A stretch of 64,000 nt of DNA from positions 1-64,000 of the forward strand of contig NZ_HG964408.1 in NCBI RefSeq assembly GCF_000612805.1, written 5' to 3'. Source of the stretch: Bacillus ndiopicus. GTDB taxonomy: Bacteria > Bacillota > Bacilli > Bacillales_A > Planococcaceae. Within the stretch, counting starts at the first letter, position 1. Each line of letters begins with the position of its first letter. Position numbers and translations under genes: made by a program. The notes beneath the pieces are model-generated. The model saw only the letters and a program-made list of their open reading frames with translations. It was not told the DNA's origin and ran no database searches. This document shows, one piece after another, positions 43,729 to 54,232 of this stretch.

Positions 43729-44700
43729 TTAGAAAAACTCCCTCAACTCAACAGGATGGTGCACTTGATTTAAGCCAATTAATAGCTTTAAACGTGCCTT
43801 TTGACCATTAATACCGTTAGCAAAAATGACACCTGCATCCTCAAGCTGTTTGCCGCCCCCCTCATAGCCATAGACGCCTTCTGCGATACCGTTAAAGCAA
43901 CGTGATACGAGAATAACTGGCATGCCTTCTGCGACAAGTGTTTTGAGACGTTTAGCCACAGCTGGTGTAACATTACCTTGCCCAAAGCCTTCTAGTACAA
44001 GTCCGTCATATTGTAGGGTGGAAACGGCATCAATCATATCTGCTTCCATTCCAGCATAAGCCTTTAATAATGCAACTCGTTTTTCGATTTTTTCAACCTC
44101 AACAAATTGGCGTTTCACGGGCATATGATGAATATGCACGGTCTTTTTTGTAATCAAGCCAATCGGTCCGTATTGCGGGCTTTGGAAGGTGTTGACGCTA
44201 GAAGTTGATGTTTTTGTAATATTAAATGCGTGATGTATTTCATCATTCATCACAACAAGCACCCCTTTTTCGCGCGCCTCCTGTGAGCAAGCCACACGTA
44301 CTGCCTCTACTAAATTGTAAACGCCATCTGCTCCAAGCTCATTGGAAGAGCGCATTGCCCCTGTTAAAACGATTGGGAAATTATAGCGTGTTGTCAAATC
44401 TAAAAAATACGCTGTTTCCTCTAAAGTATCTGTACCATGTGTTATAACTACACCATCAATGGCATATTTATTGACATGCTCAGCTATACAATCGCGTAGA
44501 AGCAACATTTCGTTTGGTGTAATATGTGGCGATGGTAAATTAAAAGCTTCAACCTCAATAATATTTGCATAGGTCGATAACATATGTTTTTCCGCCGTTA
44601 GCGGGTTTTGCTCATTAGGCATAACCGCACCTGTTTCAGCGCTCATTTTCATTGAAATTGTACCGCCTGTATGAATTAATAAAATAGTTTTTTTTGACAT
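43729..44700 (-). CDS. ansA: L-asparaginase, type I
   Basis: 323 aa without signal peptide, hence cytoplasmic. First catalytic Thr in HTGGTIS (T14); second set in THGTDTLEET (near residues 86-95), with a Lys expected further on, near ACSQEAREKGVLVVMND. It hydrolyses asparagine to aspartate and ammonia. Monocistronic here, with no ansB (aspartase) or AnsR-like regulator next to it. ATG with AAAGGGG on the minus strand. Confidence 0.93.
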   Translation of the reverse strand: MSKKTILLIHTGGTISMKMSAETGAVMPNEQNPLTAEKHMLSTYANIIEVEAFNLPSPHITPNEMLLLRDCIAEHVNKYAIDGVVITHGTDTLEETAYFLDLTTRYNFPIVLTGAMRSSNELGADGVYNLVEAVRVACSQEAREKGVLVVMNDEIHHAFNITKTSTSSVNTFQSPQYGPIGLITKKTVHIHHMPVKRQFVEVEKIEKRVALLKAYAGMEADMIDAVSTLQYDGLVLEGFGQGNVTPAVAKRLKTLVAEGMPVILVSRCFNGIAEGVYGYEGGGKQLEDAGVIFANGINGQKARLKLLIGLNQVHHPVELREFF

Positions 44701-44864
44701 AAAAATCCCCTTTTGAAATCAGTATCGATGCATTTAATGTTATAATAACAATATCTAAATAAATTGTTAAGGAACGTTTTCATATTAGGTGTGTTGATGA
44801 TACAAAATTCCGGCATATACATCAACACAAAGGTTTTCATATATAGAGAAAAGGGGCTTACAAT

Positions 44865-45539
44865 ATGTTTATACTACTCTCAGCGGCGATAGCTCCAGCA
44901 TTAGCTCTTTTAGGCTATTTTTATATGCGCAACCAAATGGCAACAGAACCACGTAGAACCTTGATTCAAGCATTTTTATACGGAGCGGTTATCACATTCC
45001 CTATTTTATTTATTCAATATGTAGTTGGAGAAGAAGGAACAATTACGAGTCCTTTTATGACGAATGTTGTGTTTACAAGTACAATTGAAGAGTTTTTTAA
45101 ATGGCTTATTATTTTTGTTCTTATTTTTCGTCATGTGGAGTTTGATGATCCGTACGATGGAATATTGTACGGTGCAGCTGTTTCGCTAGGCTTCGCTACT
45201 GTTGAAAATGTTTTATATTTACTATCGTTTGGCTTAAATACAGCTTTCGTAAGAGCATTACTTCCTGTTTCAAGCCATGCATTATTTGGTGTCGTGATGG
45301 GCTATTATTTTGGGAAAAGCAAGTTTTCCAATAATGATAAGTGGAAGGATTATTTATTTTTTTCTATATTCATTCCAATTATGCTGCATTTTAGCTATAA
45401 CTTAATTTGGACTTTAGGTGGCAATTTTATTTATTTAATGGTGCCATTTATGCTTTTTTTATGGTGGTTTGGTTTACGCAAAGTAAAGCTTGCTCATCAG
45501 CATTTAATTGAACATTTAATAGAAAATAATAGACATTGA
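44865..45539 (+). CDS. prsW: PrsW-family intramembrane protease
   Basis: 224 aa, seven or so membrane segments. PrsW motif 1 EEFFKWLIIF (glutamates near residue 77), then the conserved EFDDPYDGILYGAAVSLGFATVENVLYLL block (in part), and HALFGVVMGYYFG with late HFSYN histidine. In B. subtilis PrsW makes the first cut in anti-sigma factor RsiW to release SigW; RsiX is a different anti-sigma factor. Position before sleB matches B. subtilis. A terminator follows. Confidence 0.9.
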   Translation: MFILLSAAIAPALALLGYFYMRNQMATEPRRTLIQAFLYGAVITFPILFIQYVVGEEGTITSPFMTNVVFTSTIEEFFKWLIIFVLIFRHVEFDDPYDGILYGAAVSLGFATVENVLYLLSFGLNTAFVRALLPVSSHALFGVVMGYYFGKSKFSNNDKWKDYLFFSIFIPIMLHFSYNLIWTLGGNFIYLMVPFMLFLWWFGLRKVKLAHQHLIEHLIENNRH

Positions 45540-45542
45540 AGA

Positions 45543-45594
45543 TAGCAGTAGTGAAAGTAGGACACTCATCCAACTTTCATTACTGCTATTTTGT
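45543..45594 (+). terminator. Terminator after prsW
   Basis: TAGCAGTAGTGAAAGT pairs with ACTTTCATTACTGCTA, followed by TTTTG. Confidence 0.88.
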
Positions 45595-45611
45595 ATTATT
45601 TATTAAAAAAA

Positions 45612-45641
45612 TGTATAAATCAATGTACACTCCGCATGCTA
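45612..45641 (+). promoter_or_regulatory. Putative SigG promoter of sleB-ypeB
   Basis: TGTATA (45612-45617), 17 bp, CATGCTA (45635-45641) resembles the forespore SigG consensus (TGAATA / CATACTA-like) with one or two differences. In B. subtilis sleB-ypeB is SigG-dependent. Confidence 0.55.
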
Positions 45642-45660
45642 TGAAAAAGGAGAGGTGTGC

Positions 45661-46479
45661 ATGAGAAAAAAATTATTCATTGTTTTCCTGCTTAGTATGC
45701 TCTTTCTGCAACCACAGCAATCCGATGCCTTTTCTGCACAAATTATTCAGCGAGGTGCATTTGGGGATGATGTTATTGAGCTACAGGCCAGGTTGCAATA
45801 TTTAGGTTACTACCATGGCAAGATTGATGGGAAATTTGGTTATGGCACATATTGGGCATTGCGTGAATTTCAACAGGCTTATGGTTTAAGTGTTGATGGA
45901 ATCGCAGGTAATACAACAAAGAAAAAACTAGTTGCCCAGTCAGACTATAATGAAAGCTTTGTGAAAGAGCAAATAGCTAAAGGTAGCCAATTTACACATT
46001 ATGGTGGTATGCCACTTGAGCACCAAGTAAAAGGCGGCGGTACTAGTGCGAGTAGTGGTAAAAATAGTTCAAATAGTGGTAAAAATAATTCAAGTAGCGG
46101 CTCTATGCAACTCCCAGCGAACTATACAGAACGCGATTTGCAGCTAATGGCGAATGCTGTTTTTGGAGAGGCGCGCGGTGAGCCGTATGAGGGACAAGTA
46201 GCTGTAGCAGCTGTCATTTTAAACCGATTAGAATCACCCGATTTTCCAAACACAATTTCAGATATTATTTTCCAACCGCTTGCTTTTACAGCAGTTGCGG
46301 ATGGGCAAATTTGGTTAACGCCAAATGAACGAGCGAAGCAGGCTGTTCTTGATGCAATGAATGGTTGGGATCCTACAGAAAATGCCCTATACTATTTCAA
46401 CCCAAAAACAGCGACAAGTAAATGGATTTGGTCACGTCCACAAATTAAGCAAATAGGTCAGCATATCTTTTGCTATTAG
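45661..46479 (+). CDS. sleB: Spore cortex-lytic enzyme SleB
   Basis: 272 aa from the ATG at 45661 (AAGGAGAGG upstream). Signal peptide about 1-22. Peptidoglycan-binding domain 1 at about 28-88 (RGAFGDDVIELQARLQYLGYY in part). A Ser/Gly/Asn/Lys linker (about 118-145) is followed by the cell-wall hydrolase domain (about 150-272), with the catalytic Glu in NAVFGEARGE. It is a lytic transglycosylase that degrades spore cortex muramic-lactam peptidoglycan during germination. ypeB follows 14 bp later. Confidence 0.95.
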   Translation: MRKKLFIVFLLSMLFLQPQQSDAFSAQIIQRGAFGDDVIELQARLQYLGYYHGKIDGKFGYGTYWALREFQQAYGLSVDGIAGNTTKKKLVAQSDYNESFVKEQIAKGSQFTHYGGMPLEHQVKGGGTSASSGKNSSNSGKNNSSSGSMQLPANYTERDLQLMANAVFGEARGEPYEGQVAVAAVILNRLESPDFPNTISDIIFQPLAFTAVADGQIWLTPNERAKQAVLDAMNGWDPTENALYYFNPKTATSKWIWSRPQIKQIGQHIFCY

Positions 46480-46493
46480 AGAAGAGGTGAAGT

Positions 46494-47771
46494 ATGAGAA
46501 ATGCAGTTTATTTATTAGGTATTGTTGTTTTGATTTTGGCTGTTTATGCGTATGATGTGACTGTAAAGCAGCGCTCGTTAGAAAGGGCTGTACATGCAAA
46601 TTATACAAATGAGCTAACAAATGCATCAGAAAAACTCTCTTTATTACACTCATCTATTTCGAAATCAATGCTTTTTAAAGATGAAAAGGCATTGCATCGG
46701 GAGCTTGATACAATTTGGCGCGTAAGTAATGATATGCGCAATTCAGTTTCACGTTTACCTTTACATCAAGATGTAGCAAATGATTGGATGCGTTATTTAG
46801 GGCGTATAGGAGATGAGGCAAAACGATCTGCGGCTTCCAAAGATACTTCAGAATGGCGAAAAAAGATGGAAGCGGTTAATGGTAATTTGCATGCGTTAAC
46901 AGAAGAATGGACTGTTGCTACAGCAAATTATTTTCAACAAGATGGCGATTTTAGGAAATGGTCAAAAATAACATCTGATGAAGTAGGCGATTCATCATTT
47001 GCGAAAGTATCTGCAGATTTAAAAAGCTTTAATGAAACAGATTTTCCTTTAACAGCAAGTGAAAGTGATTATCAGAAAAAACGTGAATTACAGCATTTAA
47101 TGGACGAGCCATTAACAAAGGCACAAGCGTTGGAAAGGTTAAAAACAGTATTCCCGCTAATTAGTGATGCCACAATGACGGTTACAAAAAGTCGAGATGA
47201 TGCTCCTTATCCGTTTTATCATATTCAATTTGTTAGAGGGTCGCGTATAGGCTATGCGGATATTACAGAAAAGGGCGGCCATATTTTATCGTTTTTATTG
47301 GAGCGACCAATGAAAAATACGGCGTTATCGCATGAGGAAATTGTACAGGCAGCAGAAAAAGCAATGGCGGACGCAGGATTTAAAGATACAGTTATTACAG
47401 AAATGCGAGAGAATCATATTGCTTGGCATTTTGTTTTTACTCGTAAAGTAGATGATGCGCTCGTATATCCTGACAGCATTCAAGTGAAAATTGCTAAAGA
47501 TAGCGGAGAAGTGCTTGGTATTAATGCGATGGAATATATACAAAAAGAAACAATTAAAGAGCAAGAACTAAACCCAATTGATTGGTCAGCGTTTTTTGGT
47601 GAAGGCGTTGTTATAGAGGATGAAAAGAAGATTTATACAGAAAATGATGCATACGAACTGCGTTTATGCTATGAAGTTATCGCAAGGTTGCCTAATAAAC
47701 AGTACGAAACGTTTCGCGTAGTTGTAGATGCTACAACGCATGAAGTTATTCAAATTGATACATTATCCTAA
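46494..47771 (+). CDS. ypeB: Germination protein YpeB
   Basis: 425 aa. One membrane segment at about 4-21, a long N-terminal helical region, then three PepSY-like repeats in the second half (around residues 215-425), of which FKDTVITEMRENHIAWHF and the ending ATTHEVIQIDTLS are recognisable. YpeB is needed to keep SleB in the dormant spore and the two stabilise each other. ATG with GAAGAGGTGA upstream; same operon as sleB. Confidence 0.94.
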   Translation: MRNAVYLLGIVVLILAVYAYDVTVKQRSLERAVHANYTNELTNASEKLSLLHSSISKSMLFKDEKALHRELDTIWRVSNDMRNSVSRLPLHQDVANDWMRYLGRIGDEAKRSAASKDTSEWRKKMEAVNGNLHALTEEWTVATANYFQQDGDFRKWSKITSDEVGDSSFAKVSADLKSFNETDFPLTASESDYQKKRELQHLMDEPLTKAQALERLKTVFPLISDATMTVTKSRDDAPYPFYHIQFVRGSRIGYADITEKGGHILSFLLERPMKNTALSHEEIVQAAEKAMADAGFKDTVITEMRENHIAWHFVFTRKVDDALVYPDSIQVKIAKDSGEVLGINAMEYIQKETIKEQELNPIDWSAFFGEGVVIEDEKKIYTENDAYELRLCYEVIARLPNKQYETFRVVVDATTHEVIQIDTLS

Positions 47772-47858
47772 ATTGATACTGACGAATAATAATATAGATA
47801 AATTGGAAGCCTCGTGAGATAATAGACATAGAAAATGTCGATGCACGAGGAGAAAATC

Positions 47859-48509
47859 ATGGAATTGAAAATTGGAACGATGTTAATATTAGAGCCTATG
47901 TATACAGAACAATCAGAAAAATTTAGGTGTAAAGTAGTGGAAAAAGAAGACGATATTATTTACGTGGATTATCCAATTAATGATTTCACAAAAAAAACAG
48001 CATTTTTGCTTGAGGGAGCACAGTTTCACGTAATGTTTTACGCAGAAGGCAATAGCTACAGCTTTACAACAAAAGTGGTGGGGCGAAAAAATAATCGTAT
48101 ACCGATGATTATGCTATCATGTCCACCAGACAATGAATTTATAAAAATTCAGCGAAGAGAGTTTGTACGTGTTGAAACGCCAGTGGACATAGCTATTGAA
48201 TATAGAGATACCTTTTACCAATTTATCGCACAAGATATAAGTGCAGGAGGGTTGTCAGTTCGTTTAACACAACCTGTTAAATTTCAGGAAAACGACACTG
48301 TTCAATTAACTATCGTACTTCCTTTTGTAAATGGTGAAATTAGATATGTCCAAACAGACGCACGCATTGTTCGCATATTCGAGGAAAACGAGAGACAGCT
48401 CGCATCGATGCAACTTACTGATACGGATGATGTTGATAAACAGCATATTGTACGCCTATGCTTTGAACGCCAATTACTTCAACGCAAAAAAGAGCTAAAT
48501 GAATTATAA
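47859..48509 (+). CDS. ypfA: PilZ/YcgR-type cyclic di-GMP-binding protein, YpfA-like
   Basis: 216 aa from the ATG at 47859 (GAGGAG upstream). N-terminal YcgR-like beta domain (about 1-95); C-terminal PilZ domain (about 98-210) with both c-di-GMP motifs, RREFVR (RxxxR) and DISAGG (DxSxxG). In B. subtilis YpfA (MotI/DgrA) inhibits flagellar motion when c-di-GMP rises. The operon at 30585-34366 encodes a likely c-di-GMP phosphodiesterase, so both sides of such signalling occur in this window. Confidence 0.9.
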   Translation: MELKIGTMLILEPMYTEQSEKFRCKVVEKEDDIIYVDYPINDFTKKTAFLLEGAQFHVMFYAEGNSYSFTTKVVGRKNNRIPMIMLSCPPDNEFIKIQRREFVRVETPVDIAIEYRDTFYQFIAQDISAGGLSVRLTQPVKFQENDTVQLTIVLPFVNGEIRYVQTDARIVRIFEENERQLASMQLTDTDDVDKQHIVRLCFERQLLQRKKELNEL

Positions 48510-48511
48510 AA

Positions 48512-48562
48512 CGAAGGCTGTAAGGAAAGCAGGATAACTTGCCTTCCTTACAGCCTATTTTC
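48512..48562 (+). terminator. Terminator after ypfA
   Basis: AGGCTGTAAGGAAG and CTTCCTTACAGCCT pair, followed by ATTTTC. Confidence 0.85.
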
Positions 48563-48631
48563 AAGTTATTTGGCTAACTATACAGCTCTTTTTCATATAT
48601 AATGTAATGGTAAGGAAAGTAGGGATAAATA

Positions 48632-49303
48632 ATGGCAAAACGAATTCAAATTGCAATTGATGGTCCTGCAGGTGCGGGGAAAAGTACAATTGCAAAAATT
48701 GTCGCGGAAAAACTAAATTTTACATACATCGATACAGGAGCGATGTATCGTGCTGTAACGCATAAAGCGATACAGCAAAACATACAATTAGATGATAGCG
48801 ATGCACTTGCAAATATGTTAAGTGCAACAAAGATTGAGTTAGCGCCGTCTAATAATGGTCAGCTTGTTTACGTAGATGGTGTTGATGTAACAGACGTAAT
48901 TCGTTCAAATGAAGTAACGGCGAATGTTTCTCAGGTAGCTGCACATGCTAATATACGTGAAGTTTTAGTTTCGATGCAGCAGCAATTAGCTGCAGGTGGC
49001 GCTGTCGTGATGGACGGGCGAGATATTGCTACACACGTCTTAACAGATGCGGAACTAAAAGTGTTTATGTCAGCTTCTGTAGAAGAGCGTGCTCGTCGCC
49101 GTTACCTTGATAATGAACGCCGAGGGATTCAATCATCTATTGAGCGTTTACAAGAAGAAATTGCTCTCCGTGATAAATTGGACAGCGAGAGAGAGGCTTC
49201 ACCGTTAATTCAAGCCATTGATGCTGTGTATTTAGATACGACTGATTTAACAATTGATGAAGCAGCAGAGGCAATTTTGAAGTTAGCATATGAGGTTATG
49301 TAA
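48632..49303 (+). CDS. cmk: Cytidylate kinase
   Basis: 223 aa. P-loop GPAGAGKST at residues 11-19, the CMP-binding DTGAMYRAVT block, GRDIATHVLTDAELKVF and the LID region RARRRYLDNERRG. It phosphorylates CMP and dCMP to the diphosphates. Followed by ypfD, as in many Firmicutes where cmk and an rpsA homologue are adjacent. The ATG has a modest ribosome site (AAGTAGGG). Confidence 0.95.
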   Translation: MAKRIQIAIDGPAGAGKSTIAKIVAEKLNFTYIDTGAMYRAVTHKAIQQNIQLDDSDALANMLSATKIELAPSNNGQLVYVDGVDVTDVIRSNEVTANVSQVAAHANIREVLVSMQQQLAAGGAVVMDGRDIATHVLTDAELKVFMSASVEERARRRYLDNERRGIQSSIERLQEEIALRDKLDSEREASPLIQAIDAVYLDTTDLTIDEAAEAILKLAYEVM

Positions 49304-49403
49304 GCAGTATTGAAAAGATTTTTCTATGACAAAAGGGGAAATTTTTGTTTTTATTCATTATTTCGAATAAAATAAAAGTGGAACATGCGAAGGAGGGTTA
49401 CAT

Positions 49404-50549
49404 ATGTCTGAAGAAATGAACTTAGGATTAGAAAAGGAATTTCATGAAGGAGATATTGTGAAAGGTACTGCGGAGCAGGTGGACGATAAATCTGTTACTG
49501 TTTCGATTGAAGGAGCCCCATTTGAAGGGATTATTCCGATTAGTGAGCTTTCAAGTCTACACATTGAGAAGGCATCTGATGCTGTTTCAGTAGGCGATGT
49601 ATTTGAGTTGATGATTACTAAAGTAGAAGACGAAGCATATGTGTTATCTAAGCGTAAAGTAGACGCATTGAAAGCATGGGATGATTTAATAGCAAAATTC
49701 GAATCAGGCGAAACATTCGAGGCGGAAGTAAAAGATGTTGTAAAAGGTGGCCTTGTTGTTGATTTAGGTGTTCGTGGCTTTGTACCAGCTTCGTTAGTAG
49801 AGGATTATTTCGTAGAAGATTTTGAAGATTATCGCGGTAAAACGATGAGCTTTAAAATTACAGAGCTTGATAAAGAAAAAGGACGTTTAATCCTATCTCA
49901 CCGTGCAGTAGTTGAGAAAGAAAAAGCTGAACAGAAAAAGCAAGTGATTGGAAATATTAAACCAGGCAATGTACTTGAAGGGAAAGTTCAGCGATTAGCT
50001 GCTTTTGGTGCATTTATTGATCTTGGTGGAGTTGATGGGCTTGTGCATATTTCACAAGTGTCACACGACCATATAGACGATGTTTCGACTGTTTTAACAG
50101 AAGGGCAAGCTGTAAAAGTAAAAGTTCTATCTGTTGATGTAGACAATGAGCGCATCTCACTATCAATTAAAGATACGCTACCTGGACCGTGGGAAAATAT
50201 TGAGGAGCGCGCTGCAAAAGGCTCGGTTTTAACTGGTACAGTTCGCCGTCTAGTTTCATTTGGTGCTTTCGTGGAAGTATTCCCAAATGTAGAAGGGCTT
50301 GTGCATATTTCACAAATTTCACATAAGCATATTAATACACCACATGAGGCATTAAAAGAAGGTCAAGAGGTACAAGTAAAGGTGCTAGATGTTAATGCTG
50401 CGGAAAAACGTTTATCACTAAGCATTAAAGACCTTATCGAAAATCCTGATAAAGAAGAAGAGTTCGATTACGAATTACCTGAAGAAAATACAGGCTTCTC
50501 ATTCAGTGATGTCATCGGTGATCAATTAAAAGGTTTTACAAAAGAATAA
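49404..50549 (+). CDS. ypfD: S1 RNA-binding domain protein (30S ribosomal protein S1 homologue, YpfD)
   Basis: 381 aa with four S1 domains at about 14-84, 99-165, 187-255 and 272-341; the last two carry the clear VEGLVHISQ / VDGLVHISQ signature. An acidic C-terminal tail ([17 protein letters not shown]) follows. Shorter than the six-domain S1 of E. coli but normal for Bacillales. It binds mRNA; a strict ribosomal role in low-GC Gram-positives is not certain. ATG with AGGAGGG. Confidence 0.93.
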   Translation: MSEEMNLGLEKEFHEGDIVKGTAEQVDDKSVTVSIEGAPFEGIIPISELSSLHIEKASDAVSVGDVFELMITKVEDEAYVLSKRKVDALKAWDDLIAKFESGETFEAEVKDVVKGGLVVDLGVRGFVPASLVEDYFVEDFEDYRGKTMSFKITELDKEKGRLILSHRAVVEKEKAEQKKQVIGNIKPGNVLEGKVQRLAAFGAFIDLGGVDGLVHISQVSHDHIDDVSTVLTEGQAVKVKVLSVDVDNERISLSIKDTLPGPWENIEERAAKGSVLTGTVRRLVSFGAFVEVFPNVEGLVHISQISHKHINTPHEALKEGQEVQVKVLDVNAAEKRLSLSIKDLIENPDKEEEFDYELPEENTGFSFSDVIGDQLKGFTKE

Positions 50550-50559
50550 TTTCTAGTAT

Positions 50560-50606
50560 AAGCACATTTAGTGAGTGAAAAGCTCATTCAAATGTGCTTT
50601 TTATTT
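50560..50606 (+). terminator. Terminator after ypfD
   Basis: AAGCACATTTAGTGAG-type arm pairs with CTCATTCAAATGTGCTT, then TTTTATTTT. Confidence 0.85.
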
Positions 50607-50693
50607 TAATTCATTAAATCTTTACTGCGACGGGTAACCGCAATAATAAGTATCCTTTTGTGCCGAAATTGTAGCGAAAGGCATAAATAAAGA

Positions 50694-50745
50694 AAACTCT
50701 ATCTTCTGTAGATGATAAGATGAATGCCTATTTTGCTTTATGTGA
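50694..50745 (+). repeat. Remnant of dispersed element (left end only)
   Basis: AAAACTCTATCTTCTGTAGA and then AAGATGAATGCCTATTTTGC parallel AAAACTCCTACCCCTACAGG ... GAGACGAATGCTCTATTTTGC of the copy at 28782. The loop-flanking arms have changed on both sides (ATCT/AGAT). The rest of the gap 50607-50930 is AT-rich with no other feature I can name. Confidence 0.6.
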
Positions 50746-50930
50746 TTGAAATCGAAAATTTTGAAGAAAATGTCACCAATAAATTGGGTGAAATTTGGTT
50801 TAAAGGGAATACGTATATATTTAACGAATTTTTTCACTGTAAACTATTGACTTTAAAGTAAAGTGTATGTATTATTTGTTCTTGTGTAATATCAATATTT
50901 TTATCAAACATCTATGTAGGGAGCAAGAAC

Positions 50931-51578
50931 ATGAAAAAATTATTATTATCAGCATGCTTTGGTTTACTATTATTAGCAGGATGTGGTAACGAAGCAGAAA
51001 AAGCAAACAATGAGCCAGTAGAAAAAGAAGATGTTGTCAAAGAACAAGAAGAGCAAAAAGTTGTAACGTTTGAGGATGTTGATGCTGAATCAAAAACATC
51101 AGTAGAGAAATTTGTTAAAAAATACAATGCAATGGTTGAGATAATGAAACAGGACGAAGAAGAGCCTATAGAAATTGCTAGTATGCCAGAGCCAATTACG
51201 AATGAGTTAACAGAAGAAGAAAATGGTTTTTCACAGAAATTATTGGATACAGATATTTTAGGATATGCAGGTCATTATACAATAACTGCTAAGTATAATA
51301 CGGAGAAAAAAGTAACAGGTTACAATTTAAGTGTAGAGGGTATTGAGTTTGATTTACAAAATGATGAAGGCGATGAATTGTTAGAATTCTTTACTTCTGC
51401 AGCAACACTTACAGGTTCTCTTGGCTTAGACATTGATTTATATGAAACAGAATTTACGAATGCTTTAGAAAATGATTTGGACAAACATACATTTACAGAT
51501 GGAGACTATACGATTTCAGCCAATTTGGCAGATTTCTTTGCAGGTGAAATTGTAATTGACTTCGATTTAACAAAATAA
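50931..51578 (+). CDS. Putative lipoprotein of unknown function
   Basis: 215 aa. Lipoprotein signal peptide with lipobox LLAGC (Cys at residue 19), then an acidic Glu/Lys-rich linker to about residue 50. A C-terminal domain without recognised family follows (EIASMPEPITNELTEEENGF, later DLYETEFTNALENDLD). Anchored outside the membrane after lipidation. ATG with GGGAG upstream. The gene is absent at this place in B. subtilis, so it is an insertion between ypfD and der. A terminator follows. Confidence 0.75.
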   Translation: MKKLLLSACFGLLLLAGCGNEAEKANNEPVEKEDVVKEQEEQKVVTFEDVDAESKTSVEKFVKKYNAMVEIMKQDEEEPIEIASMPEPITNELTEEENGFSQKLLDTDILGYAGHYTITAKYNTEKKVTGYNLSVEGIEFDLQNDEGDELLEFFTSAATLTGSLGLDIDLYETEFTNALENDLDKHTFTDGDYTISANLADFFAGEIVIDFDLTK

Positions 51579-51590
51579 TAGCATTAATGT

Positions 51591-51634
51591 AACGGATAAT
51601 TCTCACATATTGTTGGGGTTATCCGTTTTTTACT
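51591..51634 (+). terminator. Terminator after lipoprotein gene
   Basis: AACGGATAA (51591-51599) pairs with TTATCCGTT, followed by a T run. Confidence 0.88.
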
Positions 51635-51712
51635 TTAGTGCATTACATGCTATAATAAAAAAATTCGTGTATAATTACGTAGAGATTCGAAAGTTGGAAG
51701 GATGAAGTACAG

Positions 51713-53023
51713 ATGACAAAACCGGTAATCGCCATCGTAGGACGTCCGAACGTGGGAAAATCAACAATTTTTAACCGTATTGTTGGAGAACGTGTTTCAA
51801 TCGTGGAAGATATTCCAGGTGTCACACGTGACCGTATTTATAGTTCGGCAGAATGGCTAACGCATGATTTTAATATTATTGACACAGGTGGAATTGAAAT
51901 TGGGGATGAGCCGTTTTTAGAGCAAATCCGCCAGCAAGCTGAAATCGCAATCGATGAGGCAGATGTTATTATTTTTATGACGAATGGTCGTGAAGGTGTG
52001 ACAGGTGCTGATGAGCAAGTAGCGAAAATTTTATATAAAACAAAAAAACCTGTTGTACTAGCTGTCAATAAAATTGACAACCCAGATATGCGCGAAATGA
52101 TTTATGACTTTTACTCATTAGGCTTTGGTGAACCTTGGCCGATTTCTGGCTCTCACGGCTTAGGCTTAGGTGATTTGCTTGATGAATGTGCGAAGCATTT
52201 CCCTCAAGAGGACGAAGTACAATACGATGATGATGTTATTAAGTTTTCATTAATTGGTCGCCCAAATGTAGGGAAATCTTCTTTAGTAAACGCCTTTTTA
52301 GGGCAAGACCGAGTAATTGTCAGCAATATTGCAGGTACAACACGTGACGCTATTGATACGCCGTATACCTACGAAGGTCAAAAATATGTCATTATTGATA
52401 CTGCGGGTATGCGTAAAAAAGGGAAGGTGTACGAGTCTACTGAGAAATACTCAGTACTACGTGCACTTCGAGGGATTGAACGCTCTGACGTTGTATTAGT
52501 TGTAATAAATGCAGATGAAGGCATACAGGAGCAGGATAAAAAAATTGCTGGCTATGCACATGAGGCTGGAAAAGCTGTTATTATCGTTGTTAATAAATGG
52601 GATGCCATCGAAAAAGATGAAAAAACGATGAATTTCTATACACAGCAAATTCGTGAGCATTTCTTATTTTTAGACTATGCACCGATTGTTTTTGTATCGG
52701 CGAAAACGAAGCAACGTGTACATCAAATTTTACCTGTTGTACAGCGAGTTAGTGAAAACCATGCGATGCGCATTCAATCTTCTATTTTAAACGAAGTGAT
52801 TGAGGATTCTGTAGCACGTAATCCGGCACCTTCTGATAAAGGTCGTCGATTACGCATTTACTATGCAACACAAGTGGCGATTCAACCACCGACTTTTGTT
52901 GTATTTGTTAATGATCCAGAATTAATGCACTTTTCATATGAACGTTTCCTTGAAAATCGCATACGTGAAACATTTGATTTTGAAGGAACGCCAATTCGCT
53001 TAATTACTCGTGCACGCGATTAG
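51713..53023 (+). CDS. der: Ribosome assembly GTPase Der (EngA)
   Basis: 436 aa with two tandem G domains. The first P-loop is GRPNVGKST (10-18) with DTGG and NKID; the second is GRPNVGKSS (about 179-187) with DTAG and NKWD. A C-terminal KH-like domain covers about 350-436. Der is essential for 50S subunit maturation. ATG with GGAAGGA upstream. Order der-gpsA is conserved. Confidence 0.97.
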   Translation: MTKPVIAIVGRPNVGKSTIFNRIVGERVSIVEDIPGVTRDRIYSSAEWLTHDFNIIDTGGIEIGDEPFLEQIRQQAEIAIDEADVIIFMTNGREGVTGADEQVAKILYKTKKPVVLAVNKIDNPDMREMIYDFYSLGFGEPWPISGSHGLGLGDLLDECAKHFPQEDEVQYDDDVIKFSLIGRPNVGKSSLVNAFLGQDRVIVSNIAGTTRDAIDTPYTYEGQKYVIIDTAGMRKKGKVYESTEKYSVLRALRGIERSDVVLVVINADEGIQEQDKKIAGYAHEAGKAVIIVVNKWDAIEKDEKTMNFYTQQIREHFLFLDYAPIVFVSAKTKQRVHQILPVVQRVSENHAMRIQSSILNEVIEDSVARNPAPSDKGRRLRIYYATQVAIQPPTFVVFVNDPELMHFSYERFLENRIRETFDFEGTPIRLITRARD

Positions 53024-53039
53024 TTATGGAGGGGAAGAA

Positions 53040-54050
53040 ATGGAACGAGTAACCGTTTTAGGAGCGGGTTCTTGGGGTACTGCCCTTGCTATCGTACTTG
53101 CTGAAAATGGACATAATACGCTTCTTTGGACACATCGACAAGACCAGGCTGAAGAGATTAATAATCAGCATACAAATAAAAAATATTTACCACAAACGGT
53201 ACTGCCAACAAATTTAGTTGCAACAGCTAACCTTACAGAGGCTGCAGAACATGCATCAACAATTGTTGTAGCAGTACCAACAAAGGCAATTCGAGAAGTA
53301 TGTGGCAACCTATCAAAATTGCTACCGAAAAAGGCGCTTTTCGTTCACGTGTCGAAAGGCATTGAACCAGATACTTTACTGCGTATTTCTGAGCTGATGC
53401 GTGAAAGTATCGGTGCGGATTTGCTTGAAGATATCGTCGTATTATCAGGTCCAAGTCATGCGGAGGAAGTCGTTTTGCAGCACCCGACAACAGTAACAGC
53501 CGCATGTGAAAATCCTTTAGCAGCAGAAAAGGTGCAAGACTTATTTATGAGCGGTTACTTCCGCGTTTATACAAGTGAGGATGTAACAGGTGTCGAAATT
53601 GGCGGAGCTTTGAAAAACGTTATTGCATTAGCTGCGGGTATTACCGATGGTTTAAATTATGGTGATAATGCGAAAGCGGCACTGATAACACGTGGTTTAG
53701 CGGAAGTTACTCGTCTAGGTGTAAAAATGGGTGGTAATCCATTTACTTTCGCTGGCTTAACAGGTATGGGAGACTTAATTGTAACATGTACAAGCGTACA
53801 TTCACGCAACTGGCGTGCAGGTAATATGCTGGGAAAAGGTATGCCACTCACAGAAGTTTTAGAGCAGATGGGCATGGTTGTAGAAGGAATACGGACAACG
53901 AAGGCAGCACATCAGTTGGCCTTGAAATATGACGTAGCAATGCCAATTACCGAGGCCCTTTATGATGTGTTGTTTAATGGTAAAACACCAAAAGAGGCAG
54001 TCGATGAATTAATGATTCGTATGAAAAAGCCTGAAATAGATGAATTTTAA
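53040..54050 (+). CDS. gpsA: Glycerol-3-phosphate dehydrogenase [NAD(P)+]
   Basis: 336 aa from the ATG at 53040, with GGAGGGG directly upstream. The dinucleotide motif [10 protein letters not shown] lies at residues 8-17; the catalytic Lys is in [22 protein letters not shown] is the family signature. It reduces dihydroxyacetone phosphate to sn-glycerol-3-phosphate for phospholipids. It begins 17 bp after der. Confidence 0.96.
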   Translation: MERVTVLGAGSWGTALAIVLAENGHNTLLWTHRQDQAEEINNQHTNKKYLPQTVLPTNLVATANLTEAAEHASTIVVAVPTKAIREVCGNLSKLLPKKALFVHVSKGIEPDTLLRISELMRESIGADLLEDIVVLSGPSHAEEVVLQHPTTVTAACENPLAAEKVQDLFMSGYFRVYTSEDVTGVEIGGALKNVIALAAGITDGLNYGDNAKAALITRGLAEVTRLGVKMGGNPFTFAGLTGMGDLIVTCTSVHSRNWRAGNMLGKGMPLTEVLEQMGMVVEGIRTTKAAHQLALKYDVAMPITEALYDVLFNGKTPKEAVDELMIRMKKPEIDEF

Positions 54051-54108
54051 TCAATAGTAAGTAAAGTGTCATAAATTATTCATAAATGGCGCAAGCTTTT
54101 AACTATAT

Positions 54109-54160
54109 GGGTTGTTCTAGAAAGTTTGTTTATCAACTTTGAGAACAGCCCTGTTATTTT
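54109..54160 (+). terminator. Terminator after gpsA
   Basis: GGGTTGTTCTAGAAAGTT pairs with AACTTTGAGAACAGCCC, with a few mismatches; then TGTTATTTTG. Confidence 0.75.
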
Positions 54161-54232
54161 GTTTAGGAGAGCTATATAATTTACAATGGTGTGTATGAGA
54201 CTACATAGTTGAATAGAAAGGCGGTTTTATTA